NCBI RefSeq assembly: GCF_001277295.1
Contig: NZ_CP011456.1
Location: 3,360,001 to 3,424,000, forward strand
From: Anabaena sp. WA102
GTDB lineage: Bacteria > Cyanobacteriota > Cyanobacteriia > Cyanobacteriales > Nostocaceae
Reading direction: 5' to 3'
DNA length: 64,000 nt
In this document: piece after piece, positions 41,438 to 50,683 of the stretch
How the letters are laid out: each line of letters opens with the position of its first letter
How positions within the stretch are numbered: position 1 is the first letter of the stretch
Translations under genes and position numbers: made by a program
The notes under the pieces: generated by a model
What the model was told of the DNA's origin: nothing
Seen by the model: the letters and a program-made list of their open reading frames with translations, nothing else
Database searches by the model: none

Positions 41438-41443
41438 TATAAT
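41438..41443 (+). promoter_or_regulatory. -10 box upstream of rpmI-rplT
   Basis: TATAAT lies 30 bases before the rpmI ATG, with no good -35 at the usual distance. A start site near 41450 would give a short leader. No infC gene and no L20-type leader fold was recognised. Confidence 0.5.
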
Positions 41444-41472
41444 AGTAGATTGTGTTGAATTAAAGCCATCCC

Positions 41473-41670
41473 ATGCCTAAATTAAAGACTCGCAAGGCTG
41501 CGGCGAAGAGATTCCGCGTCACCGGTACCGGTAAAATCGTCCGCCGTAAACCGTTCAAAAACCACTTGTTAGAGCATAAATCCTCTAGCAAAAAGAGCAA
41601 TATGTCCAAGATGGCAATTGTTCATGAACGGGACGAACCTAACGTACGCTTAATGCTTCCATATTTGTAA
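41473..41670 (+). CDS. rpmI: 50S ribosomal protein L35
   Basis: 65 residues, very basic: MPKLKTRKAAAKRFRVTGTG, KIVRRKPFKNHLLEHKSSSK, VRLMLPYL. The whole length matches bacterial L35. It is followed after 19 bp by rplT, the standard pair. infC, which usually precedes them in many bacteria, is not present upstream; instead repeats reach to about 41265. Confidence 0.97.
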   Translation: MPKLKTRKAAAKRFRVTGTGKIVRRKPFKNHLLEHKSSSKKSNMSKMAIVHERDEPNVRLMLPYL

Positions 41671-41689
41671 AAGACACAGGTAATAAGAT

Positions 41690-42046
41690 ATGACTCGGGT
41701 AAAACGCGGTAATGTAGCTCGTAAACGCCGCAATAAAATTCTCAAACTAGCTAAAGGTTTCCGTGGTTCTCACTCAACTTTGTTTAGAACCGCTAACCAA
41801 CAAGTAATGAAGGCGCTTCGCAGTGCTTACCGCGATCGCAAGAAGAAGAAGCGTGATTTTCGCCGTCTGTGGATAGCACGGATTAACGCAGCTTCTAGAC
41901 AACACGGTTTAAGCTATAGCCGTTTGATTGGTAATTTGAAGAAAGCCAATGTGGAACTAAACCGCAAAATGCTGGCACAATTGGCAATTCTTGATCCTGC
42001 AAGCTTCGCTAAAATTGCGGAACTCGCTAACTCGGTTAACGGATAA
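41690..42046 (+). CDS. rplT: 50S ribosomal protein L20
   Basis: 118 residues: MTRVKRGNVARKRRNKILKL, AKGFRGSHSTLFRTANQQVM, DFRRLWIARINAASRQHGLS and RKMLAQLAILDPASFAKIAE, full-length L20. It binds 23S rRNA early in 50S assembly. It is co-transcribed with rpmI. Confidence 0.98.
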   Translation: MTRVKRGNVARKRRNKILKLAKGFRGSHSTLFRTANQQVMKALRSAYRDRKKKKRDFRRLWIARINAASRQHGLSYSRLIGNLKKANVELNRKMLAQLAILDPASFAKIAELANSVNG

Positions 42047-42156
42047 AGGTGGCAACGGATGAATAACGGATGTAACAGATGGCACTTCGGAGAATTGAAA
42101 ATTAAAAATCAAGAAACTTTTTGGCATTTTTAATTGGAGTAAAACGCAGAGCGATT

Positions 42157-42939
42157 ATGAATAAGTTACATCTGGTATTATCCGCTACCCTATCTTTGAT
42201 TTTTTGGCTGTCTTTTCCCAGTGGAAATTTAACTGCATCTGCCGCAACAATGGCGGAAATTCAGCAGCGAGGCTATTTAAATATGGCAGTTAAGGATAAT
42301 CTTCGTCCTTTGGGATTCAGAGATGACAAGGGCAATTTACAAGGGTTAGAGATTGATTTAGCCAAACGTTTGGCCAGTGATTTGTTGGGTAAAGCTGATG
42401 CTGTGAAATTGCAACCGGTAGCCAATAGCGATCGCTTACCATTAGTATTTAATCAGCAAGTTGATTTAGCGATCGCTGGAGTCACAGCCACAGAATCACG
42501 TTCTCGCATCGTTAGCTTCAGTGTTCCTTACTATTATGACGGCGCAGGAATAGTTACAAAAAATACAGCAATTCAAACATTAGAAGATGTAAGTAAACGG
42601 AAAATAGCTATTCTCAACCACTCCAGCACAATTGGATACTTAAAGTATTTTACACCATCTGCTGAGTTGGTCAGTGTAGATTCCTATGCTCAAGGGTGGG
42701 AGAAAATAGAAAGTAATCAGGTAGATGGTTTTGCGGCGGATCTTAGTATTCTTAGTGGTTGGGTGCAAGCACATCCTCAATATCGCATACTGGCAACTAA
42801 ATTATCAGCAGAGCCGCTATCTGTAGTGATGCCAAAAGGATTACAGTATGATGAGTTAAGACGTAACGTGAATGAAGCGATCGCTCGTTATACAGTTACA
42901 GGTTGGCTAAAAGAACGGATAGAATACTGGGGATTGTAG
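42157..42939 (+). CDS. extracellular solute-binding protein (amino-acid type, family 3)
   Basis: 260 residues from the ATG at 42157, giving a clean signal peptide (MNKLHLVLSATLSLIFWLSF, cleavage near ASAATMA). The mature part has the PBP2 amino-acid-binding pattern: RGYLNMAVKDNLRPLGFRDD, GLEIDLAKRLASDLLG, VDLAIAGVTATESRSRIVSF and ESNQVDGFAADLSILSGWVQ. Known members deliver polar amino acids to ABC transporters. No permease or ATPase is adjacent, so it may be an orphan receptor or pair with distant genes. A TTG 12 codons upstream is rejected because it would bury the signal peptide. Confidence 0.88.
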   Translation: MNKLHLVLSATLSLIFWLSFPSGNLTASAATMAEIQQRGYLNMAVKDNLRPLGFRDDKGNLQGLEIDLAKRLASDLLGKADAVKLQPVANSDRLPLVFNQQVDLAIAGVTATESRSRIVSFSVPYYYDGAGIVTKNTAIQTLEDVSKRKIAILNHSSTIGYLKYFTPSAELVSVDSYAQGWEKIESNQVDGFAADLSILSGWVQAHPQYRILATKLSAEPLSVVMPKGLQYDELRRNVNEAIARYTVTGWLKERIEYWGL

Positions 42940-43012
42940 TAATTTAGTGAGAAATACACAACCTAATAACTGATAATAGATAGAGTATTTTAATAATTTG
43001 TATTTGTAGAAA

Positions 43013-43537
43013 ATGGATAGCAATTTAGTCATCATTTATCTGTCACTTTTTGTTGGTTTACTTGCATTTGCTGGGGTGAGTGTTTTTCGTCAAGTATTCA
43101 AAACCCGAAAACTTGAAAGCTCCTTGAACAAGTTAAAAAACAAATTAACAAAAGAAAAAGGTACGGCTCAAGAATATTATGAATTAGCTAGTATCTACTC
43201 AGAAAAAAAAGTATTTAGTCAAGCCATACCCCTATTTCAAAAATCTCTCAAAGCAGCCGAAGAAGAAGGAGAAGAATCCATTGCTCCTATTTATAACGGA
43301 TTGGGATATGTTTACTTTGCTCAAGAGCAATATGACTTAGCAATTCGTCAGTACAAAGAAGCCATAAAATTGAACCCAGACTATGTATCAGCTTTAAATA
43401 ATCTCGGACACGCTTACGAAAAGAAAAAATTGAATGCTCAAGCCTTAGAAATGTATGAAGCAACACTAAAATTAGCACCCAATAACATCGTTGCTAAACG
43501 TCGGGCTGAATCCTTACGTCGCTTAGTTTCTATCTAA
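43013..43537 (+). CDS. ycf37: TPR protein, Ycf37-like photosystem I assembly factor
   Basis: 174 residues: one N-terminal membrane segment (IIYLSLFVGLLAFAGVSVFR) followed by three TPR repeats (AQEYYELASIYSEKKVFSQA, PIYNGLGYVYFAQEQYDLAI, VSALNNLGHAYEKKKLNAQA). Size and topology match cyanobacterial Ycf37, known to assist photosystem I assembly or stability at the thylakoid. Identification relies on architecture rather than a diagnostic motif, so another membrane-anchored TPR protein is possible. Confidence 0.68.
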   Translation: MDSNLVIIYLSLFVGLLAFAGVSVFRQVFKTRKLESSLNKLKNKLTKEKGTAQEYYELASIYSEKKVFSQAIPLFQKSLKAAEEEGEESIAPIYNGLGYVYFAQEQYDLAIRQYKEAIKLNPDYVSALNNLGHAYEKKKLNAQALEMYEATLKLAPNNIVAKRRAESLRRLVSI

Positions 43538-43595
43538 GCTCAAACCCATACTATATCTCGTTCCCAGTCAGAGACTGGGAATGCTATCACAGAGG

Positions 43596-43694
43596 CTCTT
43601 AAATGTAGAAATTATTGAATTTTTAGGAGAATCAATCTTTGATTTATCTACAGTAGAGGATTTACAAAATTGGTTAAATAATCTCCAGATTTAA
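43596..43694 (+). pseudogene. C-terminal remnant of an Rpn/DUF4351-type gene
   Basis: 32 codons read LLNVEIIEFLGESIFDLSTV then EDLQNWLNNLQI and stop. This parallels the end of the tandem Rpn genes (IEQLEKLGEALLDFTDINDL then ETWLKSE). Upstream sequence is a hairpin repeat and no nuclease part remains. Confidence 0.6.
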
Positions 43695-43811
43695 ATTAAA
43701 AATATGACTGATTAACCATTTCAGCGTTTTATAGGGTTAGAAGTTCAGTGATATGTCTATGGTAGGGGCAGGTTGTAGATAAAATTTCGGATATACTGTT
43801 AAAATTAAACT

Positions 43812-43982
43812 TTTTAAGCCCTGTCCCTACTTTGAAGCGTGGTTTTAACTGTCTCCTGTTTTTTCAATGGTTTCAATCACTGCTAACCCTATACTCGAAG
43901 CGGCGATTAGCATGATTGGTGCTGCTAAAAAGGCAATGGTAAGCATCTTGAGGGCTTGGTCAAAAAAAATATAGGTGGTCAT
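43812..43982 (-). CDS. small single-span membrane protein (hypothetical)
   Basis: A 56-codon frame with ATG at 43982: MTTYIFFDQALKMLTIAFLA, then APIMLIAASSIGLAVIETIE and a charged tail. It has one or two hydrophobic helices and resembles the size of photosynthetic small subunits, but I do not recognise it. The tail after IETIEKK lies beyond an eight-base homopolymer, so the natural end may differ by a frameshift. Confidence 0.4.
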
Positions 43983-44156
43983 TTGTTCACCTTCTGAACT
44001 GTATACAGCTACTGGTACTATCTAATTTTTCTTCACAGCCAGGTGGCTGAATTCCCAGTAATTGTATCTTAACAAAACTTTAGCTCTTTCATGACATGAT
44101 GACAAAGTTTTATTAGAGTAAGCCACAAAATAAATGATCCTGTTTTGTCATGCTGA

Positions 44157-44335
44157 GTGTAGCGTTCGCGGAGCGTGGCGTTAGCCATAGCGAAACGAAA
44201 CGAAGCATCTCAAGAGTTTTGAGGACTTCCAAATAAAAACACTCAACCACTTAACGCAAAAAATCTATCAAACTCTCATTGCTCCGTGTCCTCTGTGTCT
44301 GGATTAGTACGGCTAACGCCACGCTTCGCTAACGT
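44157..44335. repeat. SDR-type palindromes flanking a spacer
   Basis: GTAGCGTTCGCGGAGCGTGG then CGTTAGCCATAG at about 44158-44190 and its inverted relative CGGCTAACGCCACGCTTCGC then TAACG at about 44309-44333 lie in the gene-free stretch before the deacetylase gene. They are variants of the same insert seen in the 40-kb array. No other gene was seen between 43983 and 44380. Confidence 0.7.
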
Positions 44336-44380
44336 TTATCTGGGTAATTTATTTTTTGGAAGATAAATTCCAAAAAGAAA

Positions 44381-45301
44381 CTAATTTATACAAGTTTGAA
44401 TAGTAGCAATTACTGATTCAGCCAGACTTGGTAAATCATAACCACCTTCTAAACCAAACATAATTTTTTTGGTTATACCTAAACAGTATTCTGTAAATAA
44501 ACCAAAATCTTCTGGTTGCAAATTCACACCGGCTAAAGGATCATTGGCATTAGCATCATAACCAGCGCTCACAATCAATAAATCTGGCTGAAAATTGCTT
44601 AAAAACGGGAGAATTTTCCTTTCCCACAGGGGTTGATAGACAGTAATATCACTACCAGGAGGGACAGGTAAATTTAACACATTATGATGTGAACCTTGTT
44701 GAGAAGCTTTCCCTGTACCGGGATAAGCTGGATATTGGTGGAGAGAAATATAAGCAATTTCTGAGTGAGTTTCTACTATTGCTTCTGTCCCGTTTCCGTG
44801 ATGTACGTCCCAATCTAGAATAGCAACGCGCTTAACTCCAGGTTGTTGCAAAGCATAAAAAGCTGCTATGGCGGCGTTAGAAAATAAACAAAATCCCATA
44901 CCTGTGTCACTTACTGCATGATGTCCGGGTGGACGCGCTAATATAAAAGATTTTTCTGCTGTATTAAGAACTGTATCAACTCCATCTAACCAAGCACTAA
45001 CCGCCAATAACGCCACATCATAACTGCGGGGAGAAATGGGAGTATCCCCGTCTAAATAACCTCCACCGGAGGCAGCGATATCTTTTACTTTGTTAATATA
45101 GGTTGTAGGATGAACCTTTTCTATCCAGGACATTAAAGATGGTTTTAATAGAACTGGTGTAGGTAGTTTCCAGGTAATTTTCTCTGCAAAATGTGCAGTT
45201 TTTAAAGCATCAACTATCGCTGTCAATCTGGCTGGTTTTTCTGGGTGGTAGATTCCCGTTTTGTGATCTAAAAATTCGTCAGAATAAATAACTTGTAACA
45301 T
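44381..45301 (-). CDS. histone deacetylase family protein (class II-like)
   Basis: 306 residues with the arginase/deacetylase fold: YHPEKPARLTAIVDALK, FILARPPGHHAVSDTGMGFC (His-His active site), VKRVAILDWDVHHGNGTEAI (Zn ligands Asp/His), LLIVSAGYDANANDPLAGVN (third Zn Asp) and MFGLEGGYDLPSLAESV (GGY Tyr). All catalytic positions are present. Bacterial members remove acyl groups from proteins, polyamines or acetoin-linked substrates; the substrate here is unknown. A hairpin and the P-type ATPase gene lie upstream, divergent. Confidence 0.92.
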   Translation of the reverse strand: MLQVIYSDEFLDHKTGIYHPEKPARLTAIVDALKTAHFAEKITWKLPTPVLLKPSLMSWIEKVHPTTYINKVKDIAASGGGYLDGDTPISPRSYDVALLAVSAWLDGVDTVLNTAEKSFILARPPGHHAVSDTGMGFCLFSNAAIAAFYALQQPGVKRVAILDWDVHHGNGTEAIVETHSEIAYISLHQYPAYPGTGKASQQGSHHNVLNLPVPPGSDITVYQPLWERKILPFLSNFQPDLLIVSAGYDANANDPLAGVNLQPEDFGLFTEYCLGITKKIMFGLEGGYDLPSLAESVIATIQTCIN

Positions 45302-45397
45302 ATATTTCTATACCCAAAATCTGAAATGTAAGTTAGTTGGAAGTCAAGAAACTTATTAAAATGATATATTACACCAATAGGTAAAGTATAGACATAT

Positions 45398-45430
45398 AGA
45401 TCCCCGACTTCTCAAAGAAGTCGGGGATCT
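45398..45430. repeat. ATCCCCGACTTCT hairpin repeat (copy 2)
   Basis: AGATCCCCGACTTCT, a CAA loop and AGAAGTCGGGGATCT form a perfect 15-bp stem. It lies between the divergent deacetylase and P-type ATPase genes, where a terminator would not be expected, which argues that this family is a dispersed palindrome rather than only a terminator. Confidence 0.85.
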
Positions 45431-45453
45431 GAAGGATAATTACAAGAGGTGAT

Positions 45454-47715
45454 ATGAATACTCTGAGTCTTAAACTTAAAGGTATGAGTTGCGCTGCTTG
45501 CGCTAATAATGTTGAACGGGCAATTTTAGCCGTTGCTGGAATTATTGATTGTCATGTTAATTTTGGTGCAGAACAGGTAACTATTAGTTATGAACCTCAA
45601 CAAACAAATATAGCAGAAATTCAAGCTGCGATCGCAGATGCTGGTTATTCATCCTTTCAGTTAGATGTAGAAGGTGAAGATACAGCAGCAACAGCGAGTA
45701 AATTAGCAGCAGAACAGGAACTTATTCTCAAGTTAAGAACTGGGGTTGTCATTAGTATTATTCTGTTTTTTGGTTCTTTACCGATGATGACGGGATTACA
45801 TTTACCTTTTGTTCCTAAATTTCTTCATCATCCTTGGTTGCAATTAGCATTAGCAACACCTGTTGAATTTTGGTGTGGGGGATCTTTTTTCCGTAATGCT
45901 TGGAAGTCTTTAAAACGCCGCACTGCGACAATGGATACTTTGATTGCTTTGGGAACGGGTACGGCTTACTTCTATTCTTTATTCGTGACGCTTTTTCCTG
46001 ATTTATTTATTTCCCAAGGCTTAGAAATTCATGTTTATTATGAAGTTGCAGCGATGGTTATAACTTTGATTTTGTTAGGACGATTTTTAGAACATCGTGC
46101 TAGGGGAAAAACTTCGGAAGCTATTCACAAATTGATGGGAATGCAAGCAAAAACAGCTAGGGTAATGCGAGATGGTTTGGAAATGGATATTCCCATTAAT
46201 GAAGTGATAGTTAATGATCTAATTTTAGTCCGTCCTGGTGAAAAAATTCCTGTAGATGGGAAGGTAGTTGATGGTAATTCTACCGTAGATGAGGCAATGG
46301 TGACTGGTGAAAGTGTAGCCGTGAGAAAACAACTAGGCGATGAGGTAATTGGGGCAACAATTAATAAAACTGGTAGTTTTAAGTTTAAGGCAACGCGGGT
46401 GGGTAAGGATACTTTTTTAGCGCAAATTGTCAAGTTAGTCCAAGAGGCACAAGGTTCAAAAGCACCGATTCAAAGGTTAGCAGATCAAGTAACTGGGTGG
46501 TTTGTGCCATCTGTAATTGCGATCGCAATTTTTACTTTTATCATCTGGTTTAGTATTACAGGTAATTTCACTTTAGCAATGATGACAATGGTGGGAGTTT
46601 TAATTATTGCTTGTCCCTGCGCTTTGGGTTTAGCTACTCCTACTTCTGTGATGGTAGGAACTGGGAAAGGTGCAGAAAATGGGATTTTAATTAAAAGTGC
46701 TGAAAGTTTAGAATTAGCACATAAAATAAATACTATTGTTCTCGATAAAACTGGAACTTTAACTCAAGGTAAACCCACAGTTACAGATTTTGTGACTATT
46801 AAAGGTACAGCAGATGGGAATGAACTTCAGTTATTAAAATTAGCTGCCAGTGTAGAACAAAATTCTGAACATCCTTTAGGGGAAGCAGTGGTGAAATATA
46901 CGATAAGTCAAGCTGTGAGTTTAGCTGATGTCAAGAATTTTTTAGCTATTGTTGGTAGTGGTGTTCAAGGAATTGTATATGATAACTTAGTACAAGTTGG
47001 CACACAACGCTGGTTCACAGAATTAGGAATTGATACAGATATTTTAAAACCCCATCAAAGCCATTGGGAAGGTGAAGGAAAAACAGTAATTTGGTTAGCA
47101 GTAAATGGTAATTTAGAAGCAATTATGGCTATTGCTGATGCCCTTAAACCTTCATCATTAACAGCAGTTAAAGCTTTGCAAGAATTAGGGTTAGAAGTGG
47201 TAATGTTAACAGGTGATAATCAAAAAACTGCCCAAACAATTGCTGATCAAGTTGGTATCAATCAAGTTTTTGCCCAAGTGCGTCCAGACCAAAAAGCCGC
47301 GATGATTAAATCATTACAGCAAAGAAAAGTAGGGAACAAATTTCAAATTGTGGCTATGGTAGGAGATGGAATTAATGATGCGCCGGCATTAGCACAAGCT
47401 GATGTGGGAATTGCCATTGGGACAGGAACAGATGTGGCGATCGCTGCTAGTGATATTACTTTAATTTCTGGAGATTTACAAGCCATAGTGACAGCCATTC
47501 AACTCAGTCGCGCCACTATCAACAATATCCGCCAAAATCTCTTCTTTGCTTTTATTTATAATATCATTGGTATTCCCATTGCTGCGGGTATTCTCTATCC
47601 CTTCTTTGGTTGGTTACTTAACCCGATTATTGCCGGTGCAGCAATGGCATTTTCTTCAGTTTCTGTAGTCAGTAATGCTTTAAGATTGCGTAACTTTCAA
47701 CCAGGAGTTAGGTAA
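45454..47715 (+). CDS. heavy-metal (Cu+-type) P1B ATPase
   Basis: A 753-residue pump. One N-terminal HMA domain has LKGMSCAACANNVERAI (Cys13 and Cys16). Membrane helices follow, then VTGESVAV (TGE), the CPC motif IIACPCALGLATPTSVMVGT, phosphorylation site IVLDKTGTLTQGKPTVTDF, HP locus SEHPLGEAV and hinge MVGDGINDAPALAQADVGIA. CPC with GMSCxxC is the signature of Cu+/Ag+ P1B-1 ATPases; cyanobacteria use CtaA (plasma membrane) and PacS (thylakoid) to supply copper to plastocyanin and oxidase. Which of the two this is cannot be told here. It appears full length. Confidence 0.93.
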   Translation: MNTLSLKLKGMSCAACANNVERAILAVAGIIDCHVNFGAEQVTISYEPQQTNIAEIQAAIADAGYSSFQLDVEGEDTAATASKLAAEQELILKLRTGVVISIILFFGSLPMMTGLHLPFVPKFLHHPWLQLALATPVEFWCGGSFFRNAWKSLKRRTATMDTLIALGTGTAYFYSLFVTLFPDLFISQGLEIHVYYEVAAMVITLILLGRFLEHRARGKTSEAIHKLMGMQAKTARVMRDGLEMDIPINEVIVNDLILVRPGEKIPVDGKVVDGNSTVDEAMVTGESVAVRKQLGDEVIGATINKTGSFKFKATRVGKDTFLAQIVKLVQEAQGSKAPIQRLADQVTGWFVPSVIAIAIFTFIIWFSITGNFTLAMMTMVGVLIIACPCALGLATPTSVMVGTGKGAENGILIKSAESLELAHKINTIVLDKTGTLTQGKPTVTDFVTIKGTADGNELQLLKLAASVEQNSEHPLGEAVVKYTISQAVSLADVKNFLAIVGSGVQGIVYDNLVQVGTQRWFTELGIDTDILKPHQSHWEGEGKTVIWLAVNGNLEAIMAIADALKPSSLTAVKALQELGLEVVMLTGDNQKTAQTIADQVGINQVFAQVRPDQKAAMIKSLQQRKVGNKFQIVAMVGDGINDAPALAQADVGIAIGTGTDVAIAASDITLISGDLQAIVTAIQLSRATINNIRQNLFFAFIYNIIGIPIAAGILYPFFGWLLNPIIAGAAMAFSSVSVVSNALRLRNFQPGVR

Positions 47716-47865
47716 AAATTAAAAGTAATCTCTAGCAATTAATTAATCATCTCAATCAAACTAATCACACAAATCATAGTTAAGACGGTACTGAAGATAA
47801 CTGTTTTTCTGAGTTGTTCATGATAGGAATAGATTAACCGCTTCACTGCAAGTGAAACCCTAAAA

Positions 47866-48969
47866 ATGAACACCAATATAGATAATTTCAACTCAGTTCG
47901 TAAACCTAAAATCTTCAACCAATCAGCCAGTTTTGTTGAAGGTTGGTATTGGGTGTTACCTTCTCAATCTTTACTGGTAGGTGATGTCAAAGCTGTGACA
48001 ATTCTTGGGAAGGATTTAGTCGTATATCGTGGTAAAGATAGACGTGCAGTTATCCTAGATGCTTATTGTCCGCACATGGGTACAAGTTTAGCTGAAGGTA
48101 AAATTGAGGGTAATGAATTACGCTGTGTTTTACATCGGTGGAAATTTGATGCAGAAGGTATTTGTGTGGATATTCCTAATTTAGATGAACCTGTATCTCT
48201 GAAAGCCAAAACTTGGCCAGTAGCCGAACAATATGGGATGATTTGGGTTTGGACTGGGGAAATTCCACAACAATCTTTACCTTTTGTTTTAGATTGGGAA
48301 AACCAAGACTTTGATTTTTCTCTCGGTTCGCAATTTAGTATTAATTGTCATCCTCATATCTTACTTATTCAAACTATTGATACTCAACAAATTAATCTGG
48401 TTCATAAATTACCATTAAAAATGGTTTTGGAGAAACAAGAACTCAATCAAAATGCGATTATTTTTAGCACTATTACAAATATTAATGGCAAGTCATTCTG
48501 GCTAAATCTTTATCGGCGGTTGTTTAAAAATTCTCTTAATTATAGTGTTTGTTATTGGTATGGAACGACAAGTATAGTTTCCTTTACTAATGAGTCTACC
48601 CAGCTACATATAATATTTACAACTCGGATATTACCAGGAGGGAAAACTGAAGGTCAGACCCTACTAATGTCTAAAAAACGGAAAGGGATGTTAGGAAAAT
48701 TAATTAATAAATTGATGTTATGGGTAGGGAAAACAATTAGCGATCGCCTACTAAAAACCAATGATAGAATTTTACAAACCATGCAATTTGATCTCAAAAC
48801 TCCCCTGAAAGCAGATTTATCAATCATCCAATTTATTAACCATTTAGAACGACAAAAACCCCTAACCTGGGAAAGTTGGTTATTAGTGCGATCGCGGGAA
48901 CGAGAGGAAGAAGTGCGTGAAGAGAGAGAAAAACGCGAAAAATGGCGCGATGAATTAGTTAATGACTAA
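47866..48969 (+). CDS. Rieske [2Fe-2S] oxygenase-like protein with altered mononuclear iron site
   Basis: 367 residues. A Rieske domain (about 25-130) has the cluster ligands Cys68/His70 (DAYCPHMGTSLAEGKI) and Cys87/His90 (RCVLHRWKFD). The C-terminal half corresponds to a ring-hydroxylating oxygenase catalytic domain, but where families show D-x2-H-x4-H it reads IDTQQINLVHKLP: Asp172, Gln175 in place of the first His, His180. The C-terminus is a long charged Glu/Arg helix. It may be a Rieske electron-transfer or chlorophyll-catabolite-like oxygenase with an unusual or inactive site. Other His could serve as ligand. Confidence 0.82.
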   Translation: MNTNIDNFNSVRKPKIFNQSASFVEGWYWVLPSQSLLVGDVKAVTILGKDLVVYRGKDRRAVILDAYCPHMGTSLAEGKIEGNELRCVLHRWKFDAEGICVDIPNLDEPVSLKAKTWPVAEQYGMIWVWTGEIPQQSLPFVLDWENQDFDFSLGSQFSINCHPHILLIQTIDTQQINLVHKLPLKMVLEKQELNQNAIIFSTITNINGKSFWLNLYRRLFKNSLNYSVCYWYGTTSIVSFTNESTQLHIIFTTRILPGGKTEGQTLLMSKKRKGMLGKLINKLMLWVGKTISDRLLKTNDRILQTMQFDLKTPLKADLSIIQFINHLERQKPLTWESWLLVRSREREEEVREEREKREKWRDELVND

Positions 48970-49034
48970 AAACCCGATATTTTGACAATAAAAATGAAGT
49001 GGACTTGCCACTTCATCAATTCCCAGGTAGAACC

Positions 49035-49204
49035 TAGTAGTCTGTCAACCCGAAAATGACGGGTGAAGGCAAGCAGGGGGAGAAGAGAGGTGGGGGAGGT
49101 GGGGGAGGTGGGGGTGTGGGGGAGGTGGGGGAGGTGGGGGTGTGGGGGAGGGAAGAAGAGAAGTTTTTTCCATTACCCGTCAAAATAAATTTGACGAACT
49201 ACTA
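49035..49204. mobile_element. MITE-like element with internal G-rich minisatellite (copy 2)
   Basis: The left end TAGTAGTCTGTCAACCCGAA then AATGACGGG and the right end (reverse complement) TAGTAGTTCGTCAAATTTAT then TTTGACGGG are imperfect 29-bp inverted repeats. The interior is a GGTGGGGGA-type array with two GTGTGGG interruptions. The orientation is inverted relative to the copy at 27.9 kb. Confidence 0.82.
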
Positions 49205-49242
49205 ACTATTACCTATTACCTTTTTTGTAAAAGTCTTAAAAA

Positions 49243-50469
49243 TTACGGTTCTACCCAACGTCCATCAGTTTTAATGAGATTAATTAATTCCTCTACACCT
49301 TGTGATTCTGGGACTTTTTTAATTTCTTCCCGACCACGATATAAAGAAATATAACCGGGAGTTTTGCCAACATAACCATAGTCAGCATCAGCCATTTCTC
49401 CGGGTCCATTCACAATACAACCCATTACAGCAATATCTAAACCTGTTAAATGTTTCGTAGCCTCTCTAACTACGTGCAGCACTTCCTCCAAATTAAATAA
49501 AGTCCGTCCACATGAAGGACAAGCGACATACTCAACCATTGTTTTCCGCAAACCTAAAGCTTGCAGAATGCTGTAACAAACAGGAATTTCCTTTTCTGGT
49601 GCTTCTGTTAAAGACACGCGGATTGTATCACCAATGCCATCAGCTAATAATGTGGCAATACCGGCTGTAGATTTAATTCTGCCATATTCACCATCACCTG
49701 CCTCCGTCACCCCCAGGTGCAAAGGATAATCCATACCCAAGTCATCCATGCGTTTAGCCATAAGACGATATGCAGCCACCATGACAGGCACTCGTGAAGC
49801 TTTCATGGAAATCACCACATTATGAAAATCCAAAGATTCACAAATGCGAATAAATTCTATGGCAGATTCCACCATACCTTCGGGAGTATCACCATAGGTA
49901 AATAGCATTCTTTCCGCCAAAGAACCATGATTTACACCGATTCGCATAGCTTTACCTTGATCGCGCAAGGAAACTACCAGCGGAGCTAAGGTTTCGCGGA
50001 TTTTTTCGCCAATTTCGTCAAATTCAGCTTTTGTGTATTCAGTGCGACTGGTATTAGGTTTTTCAAATACATATAAACCTGGATTAATTCGCACTTTTTC
50101 AATATGTTTGGCGACTTCCAAGGCGATTTTCATGCCATTGTGATGGACATCGGCAACAATTGGCACATCCCGGTAAGTTTTGATTAATTGTTGTTTAATT
50201 TCCGCCAGTGCCTTAGCGTGTCCGAGACTAGGAACAGTGACACGAACAATTTCGCAGCCTATTTCATGAAGACGACGAATACCCGCGACAGAACCATCAA
50301 TATCCAGAGTATCTTCATTAATCATAGACTGTACCACCACCGGGTATCCACCCCCAATGGTGACATCCCCCACTTTTACAGGGCGGGTTTTGCGGCGTTT
50401 GATGGTGGTATCAAAGGCTGGTTGACTAGATTCAGTGTTGGTAATTTCCAAAGTCGGCAGAGTTTGCAT
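49243..50469 (-). CDS. ispG: 4-hydroxy-3-methylbut-2-enyl-diphosphate synthase (IspG/GcpE)
   Basis: 408 residues from the ATG at 50469 (MQTLPTLEITNTESSQPAFD); a TTG 24 codons upstream is rejected. Family blocks: RRKTRPVKVGDVTIGGGYPV, VVQSMINEDTLDI, VPIVADVHHNGMKIALEVAK, LHLGVTEAGDGEYGRIKSTA and the Fe-S cluster region YVACPSCGRTLFN with VMGCIVNGPGEMADADYG (three Cys and Glu). The enzyme makes HMBPP in the MEP isoprenoid pathway and in cyanobacteria uses ferredoxin. The gene appears complete and stands alone between repeats. Confidence 0.97.
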   Translation of the reverse strand: MQTLPTLEITNTESSQPAFDTTIKRRKTRPVKVGDVTIGGGYPVVVQSMINEDTLDIDGSVAGIRRLHEIGCEIVRVTVPSLGHAKALAEIKQQLIKTYRDVPIVADVHHNGMKIALEVAKHIEKVRINPGLYVFEKPNTSRTEYTKAEFDEIGEKIRETLAPLVVSLRDQGKAMRIGVNHGSLAERMLFTYGDTPEGMVESAIEFIRICESLDFHNVVISMKASRVPVMVAAYRLMAKRMDDLGMDYPLHLGVTEAGDGEYGRIKSTAGIATLLADGIGDTIRVSLTEAPEKEIPVCYSILQALGLRKTMVEYVACPSCGRTLFNLEEVLHVVREATKHLTGLDIAVMGCIVNGPGEMADADYGYVGKTPGYISLYRGREEIKKVPESQGVEELINLIKTDGRWVEP

Positions 50470-50683
50470 AATCTCAACAGGTAGATTTTCTGTAGCTAAA
50501 ATATCAGATTGCCAGGGGTTATACTTCTCAGATTGCCACAATTGAGGTTATTTTAGGTGATAAAGTGGAAAAGTAGGTGGCAAGAGGCAAGGATTTCACC
50601 AATAACTGAATTTTTAATTTTGGATGATGCGTAAAACGATATGATATAAGACATCACTTCAGTCATCAAAAAATGAACGCTCT

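Noticed and set aside
46125..46433. Minus-strand frame within the P-type ATPase
   Set aside because: Antisense shadow; the sense frame has all P-type motifs.
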